From Lichtheimia corymbifera B2541 (lineage: Eukaryota > Mucoromycota > Mucoromycetes > Mucorales > Lichtheimiaceae), in the NCBI GenBank assembly GCA_000697475.1, contig JNEU01000812.1, positions 109,876-173,875 of the forward strand: DNA of 64,000 nt, written 5' to 3'. Shown piece after piece: positions 34,360-46,578 of the stretch (its first letter is position 1; each line of letters starts with the position of its first letter). A program made the position numbers and the translations under genes. The notes below the pieces were generated by a model that ran no database searches, had not been told where the DNA came from, and saw only the letters and a program-made list of their open reading frames with translations.

Positions 34360-35546
34360 ATGGCCAACTCAATCACCATTCCCTCTGCTTGCGACTTTCA
34401 CCTTCACGTTCGTCAGGATGAAATGATGCGTATGGTTACACCCAAGGTTCCCGAAGGTGGTGTGTCTGTGGCCTATATCATGGTAATGTTTCTTCATCAA
34501 ATACGGCAAAAAAGATGGTCCACCCACTCATGAACGAAATATAAAATATAGCCCAACACTGTACCTCCCATCAAGACCACTGATCAGGCTTTGGCATACA
34601 AAAAGGAGCTTGAAGCTCTTGCTCCTCAAGTCACATTTTACATGACCTTGTATCTTTCACCCGAATTGACTGTGGAGGAAATCCGCAAGGCTAGCAAGGC
34701 TGGTGTTGCAGGTAAAACGGACAAGAGATGTGTGGATATGAGTTTATTAAGATTCTGTATATAGGTGTCAAATCGTATCCTCGTGGTGTGACCACCAACA
34801 GTGATTCGGGCATTGAGTCATATGAAATTTACTATCCAATCTTCAAAGCTATGGAAGAGGAAGGCATGGTTTTGAATCTTCACGGTGAAATTCCCAGTGA
34901 TCCTACCAATGATATTTGCGTCATGAATGCCGAAGAGCGTTTCTTGCCCCAGCTTGAAAAGATCCACAAGGCCTTCCCCAAGCTTAAGATTGTGCTCGAG
35001 CACGCCACTTCCAAGGCAGCTGTTGAGATGGTCAAGAGTCTCGGTGACACCGTTGGTTGCAGTATCACTGTACATCACTTGCAACTTATTGTTGATGACT
35101 GGGCTGGTCAACCCCACCACTTTTGCAAGCCTGTTGCCAAGTTCCCTCATGATCGTGATGCTCTTCGTGAAGTCGTTTCTTCTGGTCATCCTCGTTTCTT
35201 CCTTGGTACTGATTCTGCTCCCCATCCAGCACATGCAAAGGAAGGCGCACGTGCTTGCGCTGGTGTTTTCACTACCCCTCTCGTTTTGCCTTATCTCGCC
35301 AAGATCTTTGAGGAAATCGGTTGTCTCGATAAGCTCGAAAACTTTGCTTGCCACTTTGGTAGCCAATTCTATGGTTTGTCTCAAAAGGAAGGTTTTGAAC
35401 ATCGCAAGGTTACCCTTGTCAAGGAAACCAATACCGTTGTTCCTGAAAACTACCCTGTGTCCGCTTCCAATGCTGAGGCTGGCGTCGTGATTCCCTTCCT
35501 CACCGGCCGTGATCTTGGCTGGAAGATTGCCTCCAACTACTATTAG
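34360..35546 (+). CDS. URA4: Dihydroorotase (monofunctional, pyrimidine biosynthesis)
   Basis: Three exons: 34360-34482, 34552-34711 and 34765-35546, giving 354 residues, the usual length of the class II/homodimeric enzyme. Metal-site motifs are intact: DFHLHVRQ (HxH), GVKSYPRG (carbamylated Lys), LNLHGE and VLEHATS (His ligands) and GTDSAPH (catalytic Asp). PNTVPP and KREGARACAGVFTT-like segments also fit (the latter is read here as KEGARACAGVFTT). The enzyme cyclises carbamoyl-aspartate to dihydroorotate in the cytosol. Start MANSITIPSACDF was chosen because homologues begin just before the HxH motif; longer in-frame ATGs upstream add non-conserved sequence. It is convergent with QTRT2, 86 bp apart. 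Confidence 0.95.
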
Positions 35547-35632
35547 ACACACACACATACACATTCTCTCTCGTCGTTCTCAATGTTACGATTTTGTATT
35601 CAATGTCTTTTTGTATAATAAATGTACAGTTC

Positions 35633-37179
35633 TCATAATACATGTGCCTGCTTCTTTTTCATGGGGTTGTCTTCTAATGCTACTCCTTCGTCATCAATTG
35701 AGCTGTAAGTGTCTAAAAAGGATTGCATGTCTTGCTCGAATCGACCTTCATCAATGCTGTTGCGGATCGATGTCATGAATTGCTCAAGCTGAAAGACATT
35801 GTGTCTATGCATATCACCCAGTTAATATCAATGTAGTAGTAATCGGATCAATCACAACTTACATCATAAGCAATAAAGGTCCCAGCATTTCGTGTGCATC
35901 CAAGAGATGGTGTATATACGCACGTGAATGTGGCGTAGAACAGCTGTAACAAGTGCATGATGGATCAAGTGGAATAAACGACTGTGACATGGATTCTTCC
36001 CATAGATCGATCGTCTTGGTCGCTGGCAACGAGGTTTGCCCAAATCTGAATGTGATTGCACGGCCTTTCTCGGTCATTTCGTATGCATAGCTGTTATCAA
36101 ACATATCAATGCCGATCGAAACACCTTTCAATATTCTCTCTATTGTATTCAACGACAATATAAGCATTTGAGATAGAGAGCAATCATTTCGAATGGGACT
36201 GACCTGGTGTGGATAATCCATATGCAAGCTTTGGTTTGCTGCTAGGGAGCTCCTTCAATGATGTTTCGAAAGCGTCAATCCAACCTTCGCCTTCCAATTC
36301 GAATGCGTTCAAAACAAAGCCTATTATAGTACAAGAATGAGCACCAACAAAGGGTCATTGTTATGATCCATATTTACCATCCACATCCTTTTCTGCGGTT
36401 GCTTTGGCAGACCGAATTCGTTCCATGTCGTTGTTATATCCGACCACAGGTGCAAATAAAGGGATGTTCAATTCCTAAGGAATGAGATAGCATTGTTTAG
36501 ATAGACATATGCTTATTTACCTCATAATGCATACCTTTGCTTTGATCTGGCATGTCTCTAGCCATCGCAAGGTGCGATCAGAAGCTTTCCGGATTCGTTT
36601 GTTCTTGACATCCTCGCCAGCTTTGATAACATCCGCTGGTGTTGCAGCCCAGTCAGGACGATATGCTTCAATGGCCTTGATCCAAACATCCGTGGTCACC
36701 TTGCGTACACCTCCATGTGTGTCCACGGCCACATAGCTCTCTGTGTTGGCTGCGGCAGGATCCAATTTGGATGCATCACGTACATCGCAAAAGAGCAAAT
36801 GATTCTATTCCATTAAACCATGTGAGCCAATGAGAGAAGTTTGACATGTGGATCATTCCATTACCGGCAAATTGATATAGCTGTGAAGACCCTTTGTATA
36901 CTTGAACGAAGGTGGTTCGTTTTGTTCAACACTAGTATTCAATAAGTCCATCATGATAATGGAAAGTTGTGTCGTATGGCTTGCGACTTACAAGTGTTCT
37001 AGAGCAACGTGCACCATATCCACTGGCAAAAGGTTGAGATTGTCCGGCACCAAATGAGGGACTGATCCACGAATGCTGTAAGCGATCAATGCTGGCGTTT
37101 GTATTGTCTTGTCTTTTGTCGAGAAATGCAGGGTGCCTCGACGAATCGTGGCAGGATCGTTGTGGGCGGTGAATTGCAT
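35633..37179 (-). CDS. QTRT2: Queuine tRNA-ribosyltransferase accessory subunit 2 (QTRT2)
   Basis: Seven exons: 36992-37179, 36865-36931, 36535-36804, 36378-36474, 36204-36320, 35863-36139 and 35633-35804, giving 395 residues. It shows the TGT fold: TPALIAYSIRGSVPHLVPDN near the N-terminus, ERILKGVSIGIDMFDNSYAY before the catalytic-Asp region, and a zinc site CTCYSC followed by SRAYIHHLLDAHEMLG. The divergent DNMERIRSAK insert and the overall length match QTRT2 rather than QTRT1. QTRT2 pairs with QTRT1 to exchange guanine-34 for queuine in GUN-anticodon tRNAs, on the outer mitochondrial membrane in animals. Fungi cannot make queuine, so the gene implies salvage. The start is the first ATG in frame; a TTG further upstream was not used. 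Confidence 0.9.
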
Positions 37180-39385
37180 ATCGTTGTTGCTGAAGAAGAA
37201 CGTCAAATTTTACTGGCTTCAAGTTGTCCTTTCGCATTGGCGGTCTTTCGAGTGGATGCTGATGAGCATTATTGATGCAGCACACCTACTACTTCACGGG
37301 GTCTATTCCTGCAGACATCATTACAAGATAGCAGAGAAAGTAATACGCTTTTTCTTGGCAGTCATATATTATGTGTATCCAATCAATAAATTTGGTTGCC
37401 ATGTGAACCACCTTCTGTTTCATCATAGATCATGCAATTGAATGCTTTCCGACTGATGTGTTACATGAGTAACGATCATTTTCTTCCTCCATATTCTACA
37501 AAACATCACAATACGAGAAGCTTTTCTACCATGACTAGTGAGTTGTATGTATGTAATGGCGTAAAACAATAGGAGAAGGGTCCTAGTCGGGAAATCTTTT
37601 ACAAAGGCACTAGTGCATGAACAGGCAATTTTTACAAATACTGCATTAAAAGGGGTAGAAAACGGTGGTCCAGTCCGCGCCGCATAACGCCAAATTGTAC
37701 TAAAATTAAGAGCGACTACAACTGCATGGCATAACACAATGCTGCGATACAACTAGATAAACATACATCCGTGCTTGTGGTTCGGGGCGCCATTCAAAAC
37801 AGGAACGTAAACCGTCAACAAATAGCACATTTTGCCACGATGCTGATCAATGATGGCAATTGTCGTGCTCGCTGATATTTATGAGGAAGAAAGCAATTGA
37901 GGAGAAAGAATGACGTGAATTGCAAGGGCGTCGTGTCGGATGTAAATATCCATAGGATGCTTTAAGGTTGCTCACCACTGTTCCTTCAATTACAATCCTC
38001 GTGTCATTCTTTCCGTAATGGGGCAAAAAGGAAATCCATTGCTCATTGACATCACATTGTATTGTGTTGTGTACCCAACTATGAATGGATTAGGTCGATC
38101 CCTCTCGTTTCCATGGGAACGTGCAGCATCGGGGAGTTGTAAGAAAGGGAGGTGATCTCATTGATGCAATTAAGATTCAGCAAGCGTGTGTTCTGCCAAA
38201 GGATTATTACGCCAAGAAAACACGCACCGCCTACAGCCATCAATATCCATCACCACACCACTCCGCAAACATGGCACACATCCACGGTTGCCGATCATCA
38301 AAGGACAATCCTTTTCATTTGTTCAAGCTGGGCTATCACTTTGGGCTGTATTACATTGCACAATTCGACAGCAGAGGCGAGAATTGTCTTCGTCATGAAA
38401 AACTAGGATGGTATCAGGAACAATCAATGAATCCCGCACGCGGGTAAAACCGAAAGCGCGGGCAATGTTTTGAAACCTATTACAGCTCGAGATGTTTCAG
38501 CTACCATAACAATGCAATGCGAGTTACGTATTCTTCGTATGCAATTGCTGCAGATGCCATTATGCATGCATGCCTTGAATGAAACCAAGATGATGGGTAA
38601 AGTCCTGCTATACATGTATGTACACAATTCTTGCTGTGCTGCCATTACGATGATGCTCAATTGCCACCCAACATGAAGCGGTACAAAGCATACATCCCAT
38701 CAACGATGCATGCCCAAAAGTCATTCTGCTTGCAAGTTGATCGGCGAGCATGTGCTCGATGCATATTCTGTGTATGCAAACGATCAACCTTTGAAAGTTT
38801 GTTACACATGGACATGTGCGTTGCCGAATTCCTTTGATCTGACGGTGTACCCTAAACCGGTCGTTTGTTTACAAATCATTGGCCACACACGACCCCTTTC
38901 TAAACCTATTTCTGCCGTTGTCGAGAACAGCCATTCTGCTACACGACAAATGATTCTCTTCCATGACTGTGCAACAGGCTGAGCAAAGTTGACATTCAGA
39001 TAACAGGGTACTTTATTTTTGTTATAATGTTTGTACTTGTGGTACCATTGGCCTGGAAGATACGTGGTGTATGTGCAGGTGTGTGTAACAGATAAGTGGT
39101 AAAAAAGAACTTAAAATAGAGAAATGTGAGCTTGAGACCAAACCAAGAATAGCGATATTATCAAAATCAGGTATGAGCCTTCTCTTACTGCCAAGTGTCA
39201 CACGAGATGCTAAATTTTCAATCACTGCAGTTCCCCGATTTAACAACTGCAAAAGTATTTCCGCTCTTTGAGCTGTTGAATAAAAGGCGAAGGTGATCCT
39301 GACGTGTATTCCAATCTCTTTTTTTCTTCACCCCTTTTTGTCATTCCTTTCTTGCTTTTACATCCCTATCACCCTATTGTCTCCG
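37180..39385. other. Gene-poor region with coding-like fragments
   Basis: No intact gene is recognised. Plus-strand stretches at 38121-38447 and 38710-38982 (containing SVYANDQPLKVCYTWTCALP) read coding-like, but the exons cannot be joined. A minus-strand 109-codon ORF at 37423-37752 has no family signal. The last 100 bp before the chitin deacetylase ATG are pyrimidine-rich. Confidence 0.3.
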
Positions 39386-40760
39386 ATGTACACCAAGACA
39401 ATTGCAGCCGCTTTGGCACTCATTCAATCGAGCAGCCTACTTGTTACTGCTGGTTCGGCCACCGATTATTGGAAGAACTTCAACTCGAGCGTCGATCCTA
39501 CCAACATTAACATCCCCGATATTCCTCAAACAACCTCGTATGATGAAACTCAAGAGTGCGTTACCTACCAGCCTCAAGGCATCAACATTGTCCAAAGCGA
39601 ATGGCCTACGCCTTGGCAAACTGCCACCAGCAATGGCATGAACACCTCGCAAGAATTCCAAGACCTTTACAATTCTATTCCCTGGTCAAACATGCCTAAT
39701 ATCTCTGTGCGCACATTGGGTGCTGATGGATCTGTTGACATGACCGGATATGATCAGAACGCTGATCCTGACTGCTGGTGGTCAGCATCCACTTGTACCA
39801 AGCCCAAGCATTCCGATGTCAATGAAGATATTTATGCTTGCCCTGAGCCTGAGACCTGGGGTCTTACTTATGATGATGGTCCCAATTGTTCCCACAATGC
39901 CTTTTATGATTTCCTTCAACAACAAGAATTGAAGGCAACCATGTTTTACATTGGTTCCAACGTCATCGATTGGCCCTATGGTGCTATGCGTGGTATCAAG
40001 GATGGTCACCATATTGCCGACCATACTTGGTCTCACCAACTTATGACCACTCTCACCAACCAAGAAGTACTTGCCGAGCTCTATTACACCCAAAAAGCCA
40101 TCAAACTGATAACAGGCGTTACTCCCAAGTATTGGCGACCTGTAAGTTGCTATCGCGATATATCATTTATAGATTTGCCATGCTAACCTTTATCCTATCA
40201 TTGCGTTATAGGCTTTTGGTGATGTTGATGATCGTGTCCGCTGGATTGCCACCCAATTGAACTTGACCACTATTCTCTGGAACTTGGATACCGATGACTG
40301 GGCAGCCGGTAACAGCATCCCCGTTCAAACTATCCAACAGACCTATGATGATTACATTGAAATGGGCAAGAATGGCACCTTTGCTACCAGTGGTAACATT
40401 GTATTGACTCATGTAAGTATTGATTTAATCATGGTAGTGTACCATTGCTAACGACCCATTGAATAATAGGAAATCGATAATACTACTATGGAGTTGGCTG
40501 TTGAGAACATTCCAAAGATCAAGGAAGCCTACAAGAACGTCATTGACGTTGCCACTTGTATGAACATCACTCACCCTTACATGGAGGAAAATATCTCTTG
40601 GGCAGCCTTTGGCAAGTCTAACTCAAGCGATGGCACTTCAGCCAGTGGTGATTCTTCAAGCGATTCGCAAGGCGGTAGCTCTGCTGCTTCTGCTCTCGTT
40701 GGCACCAAGACTGGTGCTGTTCTTGCCATGGTTGGTGCTGCTGTTGCCTTCTTGGCTTAG
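39386..40760 (+). CDS. CDA: Chitin deacetylase (NodB/CE4), probably GPI-anchored
   Basis: Three exons: 39386-40141, 40212-40412 and 40470-40760, giving 415 residues. The start MYTKTIAAALALIQ opens a signal peptide; an upstream in-frame ATG at 39293 would give a longer, less typical leader. All CE4 motifs are present: TYDDGP (catalytic Asp and metal Asp), HTWSH (metal His pair), RPAFGDVDDRVR, LWNLDTDDW and LTHE. A Ser/Gly-rich linker and a terminal hydrophobic run (AVLAMVGAAVAFLA) fit a GPI-anchor signal. The protein would convert chitin to chitosan at the cell wall; chitosan-rich walls are typical of Mucoromycota. Several N-glycosylation sequons occur in the body. Confidence 0.93.
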
Positions 40761-41510
40761 ATTGCTGAGCATCCCACACGCACAAAAAACCCTTCCAGTC
40801 TCAATCCCCGTTAAAACGCAAACCTAGTAACACCCACTCTTCCCCTCGAATCTATTAGAATTGGGTTTTTATGTAGTGTATCAGTTAATCGCCTTGCCAT
40901 TTGCAAGCGATGCAGAAAATGACTTATATAAACAACCATTTCTTATATGGATTAATGATACTCGCATTTGCCATTCTTGATGAACTTGTACGTAGCACAA
41001 TAGCCATTATAAAGACGGTCATTGTGTGATGGACCAATTTAGTTTTTTATCCTTACTACGAGGCTACCCATGACACAAATGTAGAGTACCAATATAACGC
41101 ATAATTTCACAAGCTCATATACATATAGAGTGACGTCCCAAGTTGGGCAAGTATTCAATATACCAACGATTACGATGACTATAAGTCGTATAAATTACCA
41201 TCATCAACCATCTTAGTCAATGAAAGAGCACCCTATGATGATATAATCGACTACAAAGAAGCATGGACAAACACCACCCTCATTGTTTGCTTTCATTCAA
41301 CTGAGAAATCCCTTTAAAAAATAAAACTGCAAGCATTATCAACATTTATTCATTTATTTGATAGTTCTAGTTATCAGCAATCCTTTTAGATTCAAGCAAA
41401 TAGGTAGAGGTGCGAGGTGTTCCTGCGCTGGGTTCCAAACGACATGTCGACTTGAGCGACGCGCAAGCGGGTTCGCCAGTGCTATCTATTATCCCTTTTT
41501 TTCAGCAACC
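40761..41510. other. Intergenic region, chitin deacetylase to RPN9
   Basis: 750 bp of AT-rich spacer. An in-frame upstream extension of the RPN9 first exon (from 41358) is not conserved-looking and was treated as 5' UTR. Confidence 0.4.
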
Positions 41511-42992
41511 ATGGCACAACAAATGGAAATCGACTTTGATGTACCCAAGTTCCTTCACGATGAGCGTCAAAAAGCGCCTTCACAACTACAGCACTACTTT
41601 ACAACGTTTGAGGACTTATACGAGAGAAAGTGAGTGGCATTACCTTGACCACGGCTCCATCACGCGCCCTCGCGTTCCTTTTGCTCATGCTTGGTGTTAT
41701 GTTCCTCCTCTTAGACTCTGGCACCAGTTGACACAATCGATCCTCGAGTTCTTTGAGCAACCAGAATCAACGCCGCATCAGATCCCTATCTTTCAGCAGT
41801 TCATTGCCGAGTGGGAGAGCAAAATCAACAAGTTGTCGCTTGTGCAGATTGCGTTGCGAGCCGCAAGCAACTGTTCTCGTAAGTATGGATTGGGGGATGG
41901 ATGACTGATATCATACTCAATGAATGGGATGGATAGAATTGGAGGATTCAGTACAGTTCCTGAGTGATATCACAAAGAAAGTCGACACACCTGAAACCAA
42001 AGATGTCTACGTGCTTGCACTGATGGAGACCGCCAAATTCAAGCTTCAGTTGAATCAATTCGACGACGTTAAGAAGGCCATTGACGAATCCGAAAAGATC
42101 TTGGATCAATTCGATAGCGTGGAAACTATCATCTATGCCAGCTTTTACCGTGTCAGCGCTGATTATTACAAGGCCAAGGCAGAATATGCACAGTATTACA
42201 AGAGCGCATTGCTTTTCCTCGCATGTATCAACATTGATGAGATCTCCCCCGAGGAACGTGTCAGCCGTGCTTATGATTTGGCAATTGCTGCATTGCTTGG
42301 TGATATGATTTACAACTTTGGTGAATTGGTAAGGAGATGATGATGATGGTATATAAGAGAAAGAAAAACTGATGATGGTGGGTGTTTAGTTAATGCATCC
42401 TATCTTGGATTCCCTTTCCAACACTGAAAACGATTGGCTACGATCTCTGCTCTTTGCATTCAACAGTGGCGACATTGGCAAATTCGAAGCACTTGCTCCA
42501 CATTTCAGCAAACAGGTGAATGAAGACGCGTTTGTACCATACACGTACATGCACTAACATCCTCAAAAAAAGCCTTTATTACAACAAAACTCTGCAGCAC
42601 TCGGTCGCAAAATCTGTCTCATGTCATTGATTGAAGCTGTGTTCCGTCGATCAAGCGATAACCGGGTGATCCCCTTTAGCGAAATCGCTGCTGAGACTCG
42701 GTTGCCAATTGACGAGGTAAGGATTGGGAAACTTGAGTGTAGTGTTTATTCCTCGTATTGATCCTTGTATTATTAGGTCGAACATTTGGTCATGAAGGCT
42801 CTATCACTCAAGCTTATCCGTGGTTCAATTGACCAAGTAGATCAATTGGTCATTGTTACTTGGGTGCAACCCCGTGTTCTCGACAAGGAACAAATCGATG
42901 GCATGCGACGACAAATCGAAGACTGGACTAACCAGGTCAAGAAGATTGGAACATTCGTTGGGGACCAAGGAGGCGAAGTATTTGCTCAGTAG
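41511..42992 (+). CDS. RPN9: 26S proteasome regulatory subunit Rpn9 (PSMD13)
   Basis: Six exons: 41511-41629, 41715-41878, 41937-42328, 42390-42515, 42573-42716 and 42777-42992, giving 386 residues, the size expected of Rpn9. The N-terminal two thirds are helical repeats (for example KDVYVLALMETAKFKLQLNQ and SFYRVSADYYKAKAEYAQYY), followed by a PCI winged helix: LMSLIEAVFRRSSDNRVIPF, IAAETRLPIDEVEHLVMKAL and RGSIDQVDQLVIVTWVQPRV. Rpn9 is a non-ATPase lid subunit that stabilises the 19S lid and neighbours Rpn5 and Rpn8. The start MAQQMEIDFD fits homologues. Confidence 0.92.
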
Positions 42993-43191
42993 TAGTTTTA
43001 TCATTCCATATATAAAAACGCATTTTAAAGTGTCATGAGAACCAAAGGCTATTCACATGTGGCGGTTGTTTTATTGAGGAGTAGCAAACTACATTATGCA
43101 ACATTGGTGGAAATAAAGCTGGTCACGCATTGAATTTGCTGCTGGGGCCCATCCTTCGCTGGCAGGTGTTGTTCCTTGAAGCCTACCCCAC

Positions 43192-44288
43192 ATGTCAGCT
43201 CGTTCGATCTTTTCCTCCCTGGCACGACAGCAACCTGCCATTGCAGCCTTTGCACAGCAATCCATTCGACGTGAACAATGTCGGCTTTTCCGTACTTCAG
43301 CCATGGCGCTGACGACAGCACAACAACAACAACAACAATCGGTTGCCACCGATGCCGAAAAAGTGACCAGAAAGTTTGTTGGCAAGTAGTGACATGGCTT
43401 GATTCATACAACGGCAAAGCTCATGGAGTATTGTTTGGAACAGATCATGTGCGCAAGAATCGTAACTTCAACAAGAGGGAACCCACACGCTTTATTCAGA
43501 TCGACTCGTTACCCATGACAGCTACGTCTGAGGATATCCGCAAGCTTGCACGGGAGGCATTGCCAGATGGTGACAAGGCTATACAAGAGTGTAAGTGGGA
43601 TGGGATTCTAGCCTTTTCTGGTGGACCAGTGTGAAAAAAGATGATAAATGGGATAAGGAAGGCGAGGCTAATCATGTGATTATTGTAGTGTTGTTCGTTC
43701 GGGACGACTACTTTGAATTTGATGGACGATGTATGCTCGAGATGAAGACTGCTGAGGATGCCCAACGAGTGATCGAATACGGTAATCGACGAATGATTGG
43801 TGGTAATGTGCTTCGGTTGTCACATGTAAGTGTTGTTTTTATATCATGATCATGGGAATTGTATGTTGATTACATGTTCATAGATTGACAAGTTGTCGGA
43901 CAAGATGCGTCGCAATGAGTTGAACAGCGTTGGCGATGTTGAAAGTGCAGCAGGACGATCGGTGATGGTGGTTGGTTTCCCTACACCTACCAAACCAGAG
44001 CATTTGTTGGGCTACCTGCGATCGAGAAATTTTTATCCTGCCGAGGGATCCTTGGACAATGTCATCAAATTGAAAACGTACGTTGGGTTGTACACATTGC
44101 TGCTGACAAAAAAGTCGTTGCTAAAATACACGCACAATAGACGCAACCAGGCAACCGTTTCCAAGTTCTTGGTCAAGTTTGATTCTGAATCCGAGGCATG
44201 GCGAGCAGTGAGGATGTTCCACAATACCGACTTCTTTTCTCGCAAGCGTAATGAGAATTACAAGCTTCAAGTATCTGTTGTATATTAG
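43192..44288 (+). CDS. RRM-like protein with mitochondrial-type leader
   Basis: Five exons: 43192-43381, 43444-43590, 43689-43825, 43884-44077 and 44141-44288, giving 271 residues. The first intron is modelled as GC-AG (GCAAGT donor, CAG acceptor), the only join found that keeps frame with a YAG acceptor. The N-terminus (MSARSIFSSLARQQ, Arg/Ser/Ala-rich) is a likely mitochondrial presequence, followed by a Gln run. The body holds an RRM-like unit: FIQIDSLPMTATSEDIRKLA, then FDGRCMLEMKTAEDAQRVIE. A second beta-alpha unit (SVMVVGFPTPTKPEHLLGYL ... FLVKFDSESEAWRAVRMFHN) ends the protein. It is probably an organellar RNA-binding protein. No specific orthologue is recognised. Confidence 0.72.
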
Positions 44289-44509
44289 AAATACATTTTC
44301 TTAGACCTATGGGAAGATCATTTGCCACGCGCTCTTGCCAATTGTTTGAATGAGTGTTACACAATCTTGGGGTAGCTATTTTCACGTGTAGTCTTTGTGG
44401 CCCATGAAAGGAGATTATTACACGCATCAACAAGCGACAATCCACCTTTCCCTCCCTCCTTTGTTTCATTTTTTCTTCCTTTCCTTTTCCACACCCCCTT
44501 TCCCTTTTC

Positions 44510-45418
44510 ATGATGATGGACGACTTACACTCCTTTGACATTTGCCCTTTACGCTCTTCCTCTTCCTTATTTATCATTGATCGAAGAGACAGAAGCATTG
44601 TGACAGCAACCGATGAACTATTTGACATGTTGGGTTATGAAGCATCCGATATCATTGGCACATCCATCGATCAACTCGTACAAAAGACACGCGGAAAGAT
44701 GTGGAGGGCCCTTCATGCAAAGGGCGATCGCATTTCACTGCAAGTATGCATACATCACAATCCACTACAGACGACAACAGAGCTTGATTACTGGCTTGTG
44801 CGGCCCTGTCAACAAGTCGTATGTCGTCGTATCCCTTATCCAATTCGAACAACTACCATCTTACTTTTATCACCTGTGGGGATCATTGATCGAGTCTATC
44901 ATGTCAGCAAGTATGAAAGGCATGGCCTTGTTCCTGCACCAGCTCAGCATCAGCAACAGCTAGTGGGGAAACCTATTATGGCATATATTCATTCGGATGA
45001 TGTCCAGACATTATGTGGTCAACTCAGCACGGTTTATTACAACAATGAACCCTCCTTTGACGTGCGGTGGTTGCATCAACGTGATGATCACGAGTACCAA
45101 AAGGTCACCCTGACAGCTACCAAGACCAGTACCCGCATCACTTGCGTTGTTGAACGAGTGGATACATTTCCAACAATCATTGATTCAATACAACAATGGG
45201 CTATTGATCTACTCGCGTATCTATTATCCCAATGGCAGCAAAGCAGACGATATCTTTTGGAATTTGTCGATCATGCCACATCATCTAAAAATCAGCATGG
45301 ATGGTATTCTTCCGTTGTGCAAGCAGTCAAGAGCATGTATCCACCTGATGGGATTCTCACCATGCTCGAGAATTGGGTGGATCGAGTCAAGACAACATCC
45401 CAATCATCATTTTTATGA
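44510..45418 (+). CDS. PAS-domain protein
   Basis: Single exon, 302 residues, from one of three consecutive ATGs (MMMDD). Residues about 18-65 form a PAS core (SLFIIDRRDRSIVTATDELF, then MLGYEASDIIGTSIDQLV). A second PAS-like region lies near residues 130-220 (KPIMAYIHSDDVQTLCGQLS ... FDVRWLHQRDD). No GATA finger, kinase or LOV-type Cys motif is visible. It is therefore probably a small sensory or scaffold PAS protein; similarity to White-Collar-type PAS domains is possible but unproven. It ends 318 bp from the convergent Sfp1-like gene. Confidence 0.7.
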   Translation: MMMDDLHSFDICPLRSSSSLFIIDRRDRSIVTATDELFDMLGYEASDIIGTSIDQLVQKTRGKMWRALHAKGDRISLQVCIHHNPLQTTTELDYWLVRPCQQVVCRRIPYPIRTTTILLLSPVGIIDRVYHVSKYERHGLVPAPAQHQQQLVGKPIMAYIHSDDVQTLCGQLSTVYYNNEPSFDVRWLHQRDDHEYQKVTLTATKTSTRITCVVERVDTFPTIIDSIQQWAIDLLAYLLSQWQQSRRYLLEFVDHATSSKNQHGWYSSVVQAVKSMYPPDGILTMLENWVDRVKTTSQSSFL

Positions 45419-45735
45419 CTTTACAACTTGTAATTTGCATCCAAGTATACACACACCTCATCCTATATCCAATCCATCCACTATGTACACACACACACAC
45501 GCATGCTTTTGTTTCCTTGTTTTTTCTTTTGTATTGTTGAATTACAAATACACCACATACTATATTATGTACAAGTTTCTTTTTCAATGTAGAAGGGATA
45601 GATAGGGAGGGAGGAGAGAGAGACAAGCGTCCACGTCATGAAAGAATCCAGTGCTTTTGATGGGGGGTAGGCAAGAGAGTGTTGTCATTCAGCTATATAT
45701 ACACACAATGATCACGTCCTTCGAGAAGCGTTCAC
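45419..45735. other. Convergent spacer between PAS and Sfp1-like genes
   Basis: 317 bp holding both 3' ends, with a short CA repeat (about 45488-45502) and a GGGAGGGAGG-type purine run. No gene is seen. Confidence 0.5.
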
Positions 45736-46578
45736 TCATGGATGTCCATGCGTCATATGGTACTTGAGCCCACTCATTTGCCGATAACCCTTATTGCAGA
45801 GAGCGCATCGATAAGGTCGAATAAGAATGTCCTCTTCGCCCGTTTCCACGTGTCCATGCTCCCGATGGTACTTAAGACCATTGGCATTCTTGTAGGCCTT
45901 GGTACAACCTGGGATGGTGCATTTGTAAGGTCGTGTAGGATCATTAACCGGAGTGATGTGAAGTGCTGGTGTGGTGGTTGTATTTGTAGTGCTCAAAGGC
46001 GGTAAGGATATTGGTTGTTGTTGATGATGATGTGGGTTGATGGAGCTTGTTGCATTTGTATTAGGTGGGTACACAGAGGATTCATCTTCTTCCATTTGAG
46101 TTGGATGCAATGTGCCACCAGGAATGATAGGCATTAAGGTGTCATCTTGATGATGTTGTTGTTGTTGCTGTGGTGGATGCTGCAATCGATAGCCTGCGTC
46201 GTGAGAGGAACTGGTTGCTGCGTGATGAGGATGATGATGCGATGATTCTATGCCTTCCATTCGTGATATAGCAATACCCTCATCCATATCATCATCATTG
46301 TCCACACGACGTCCTGATATGGCTCCCCGAATAGCTTGTGCAAGTAGCGGTGGCGGGTGTGAATCAACAGACTCTGCCATGGGCTCATGGTTATGGTGGT
46401 GATCTTCGTAGTGTCGCAGCAAATGGTGCAGATCCTCAATCTTCTTGTTGCAGCATACCAGATCCCGGTAAAACATGGACTCAAGTTCTTGCCGATGTCC
46501 AAAACTATCCCGATGCTGGGTGTTGGCTGCTGCTGCAGCTGCTGCTGCCGCAGAAGGTGGCGACAACGACCAAGCCAT
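45736..46578 (-). CDS. SFP1: Split C2H2 zinc-finger regulator, Sfp1-like
   Basis: Single exon, 280 residues. After an Ala run, an N-terminal segment, YRDLVCCNKKIEDLHHLLRH followed by YEDHH, matches the degenerate finger found at the start of fungal Sfp1 and animal JAZF1-like proteins. A long His/Gln/Ser/Asp-rich linker follows. Two C-terminal fingers read YKCTIPGCTKAYKNANGLKY (then HREHGH) and YRCALCNKGYRQMSGLKYHM (then THGH), separated by an acidic insertion; this split pair with NGLKYH/SGLKYH is the Sfp1 signature. In yeast Sfp1 controls ribosome biogenesis under TOR and PKA. Length is shorter than yeast Sfp1, as in many other fungi. Confidence 0.82.
   Translation of the reverse strand: MAWSLSPPSAAAAAAAAANTQHRDSFGHRQELESMFYRDLVCCNKKIEDLHHLLRHYEDHHHNHEPMAESVDSHPPPLLAQAIRGAISGRRVDNDDDMDEGIAISRMEGIESSHHHPHHAATSSSHDAGYRLQHPPQQQQQHHQDDTLMPIIPGGTLHPTQMEEDESSVYPPNTNATSSINPHHHQQQPISLPPLSTTNTTTTPALHITPVNDPTRPYKCTIPGCTKAYKNANGLKYHREHGHVETGEEDILIRPYRCALCNKGYRQMSGLKYHMTHGHP

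Noticed and set aside
39293..39385. N-terminal extension of chitin deacetylase from an upstream ATG
   Set aside because: It would put about 31 Phe/Leu/Ser residues before an already good signal peptide; the region looks like a pyrimidine-rich leader.
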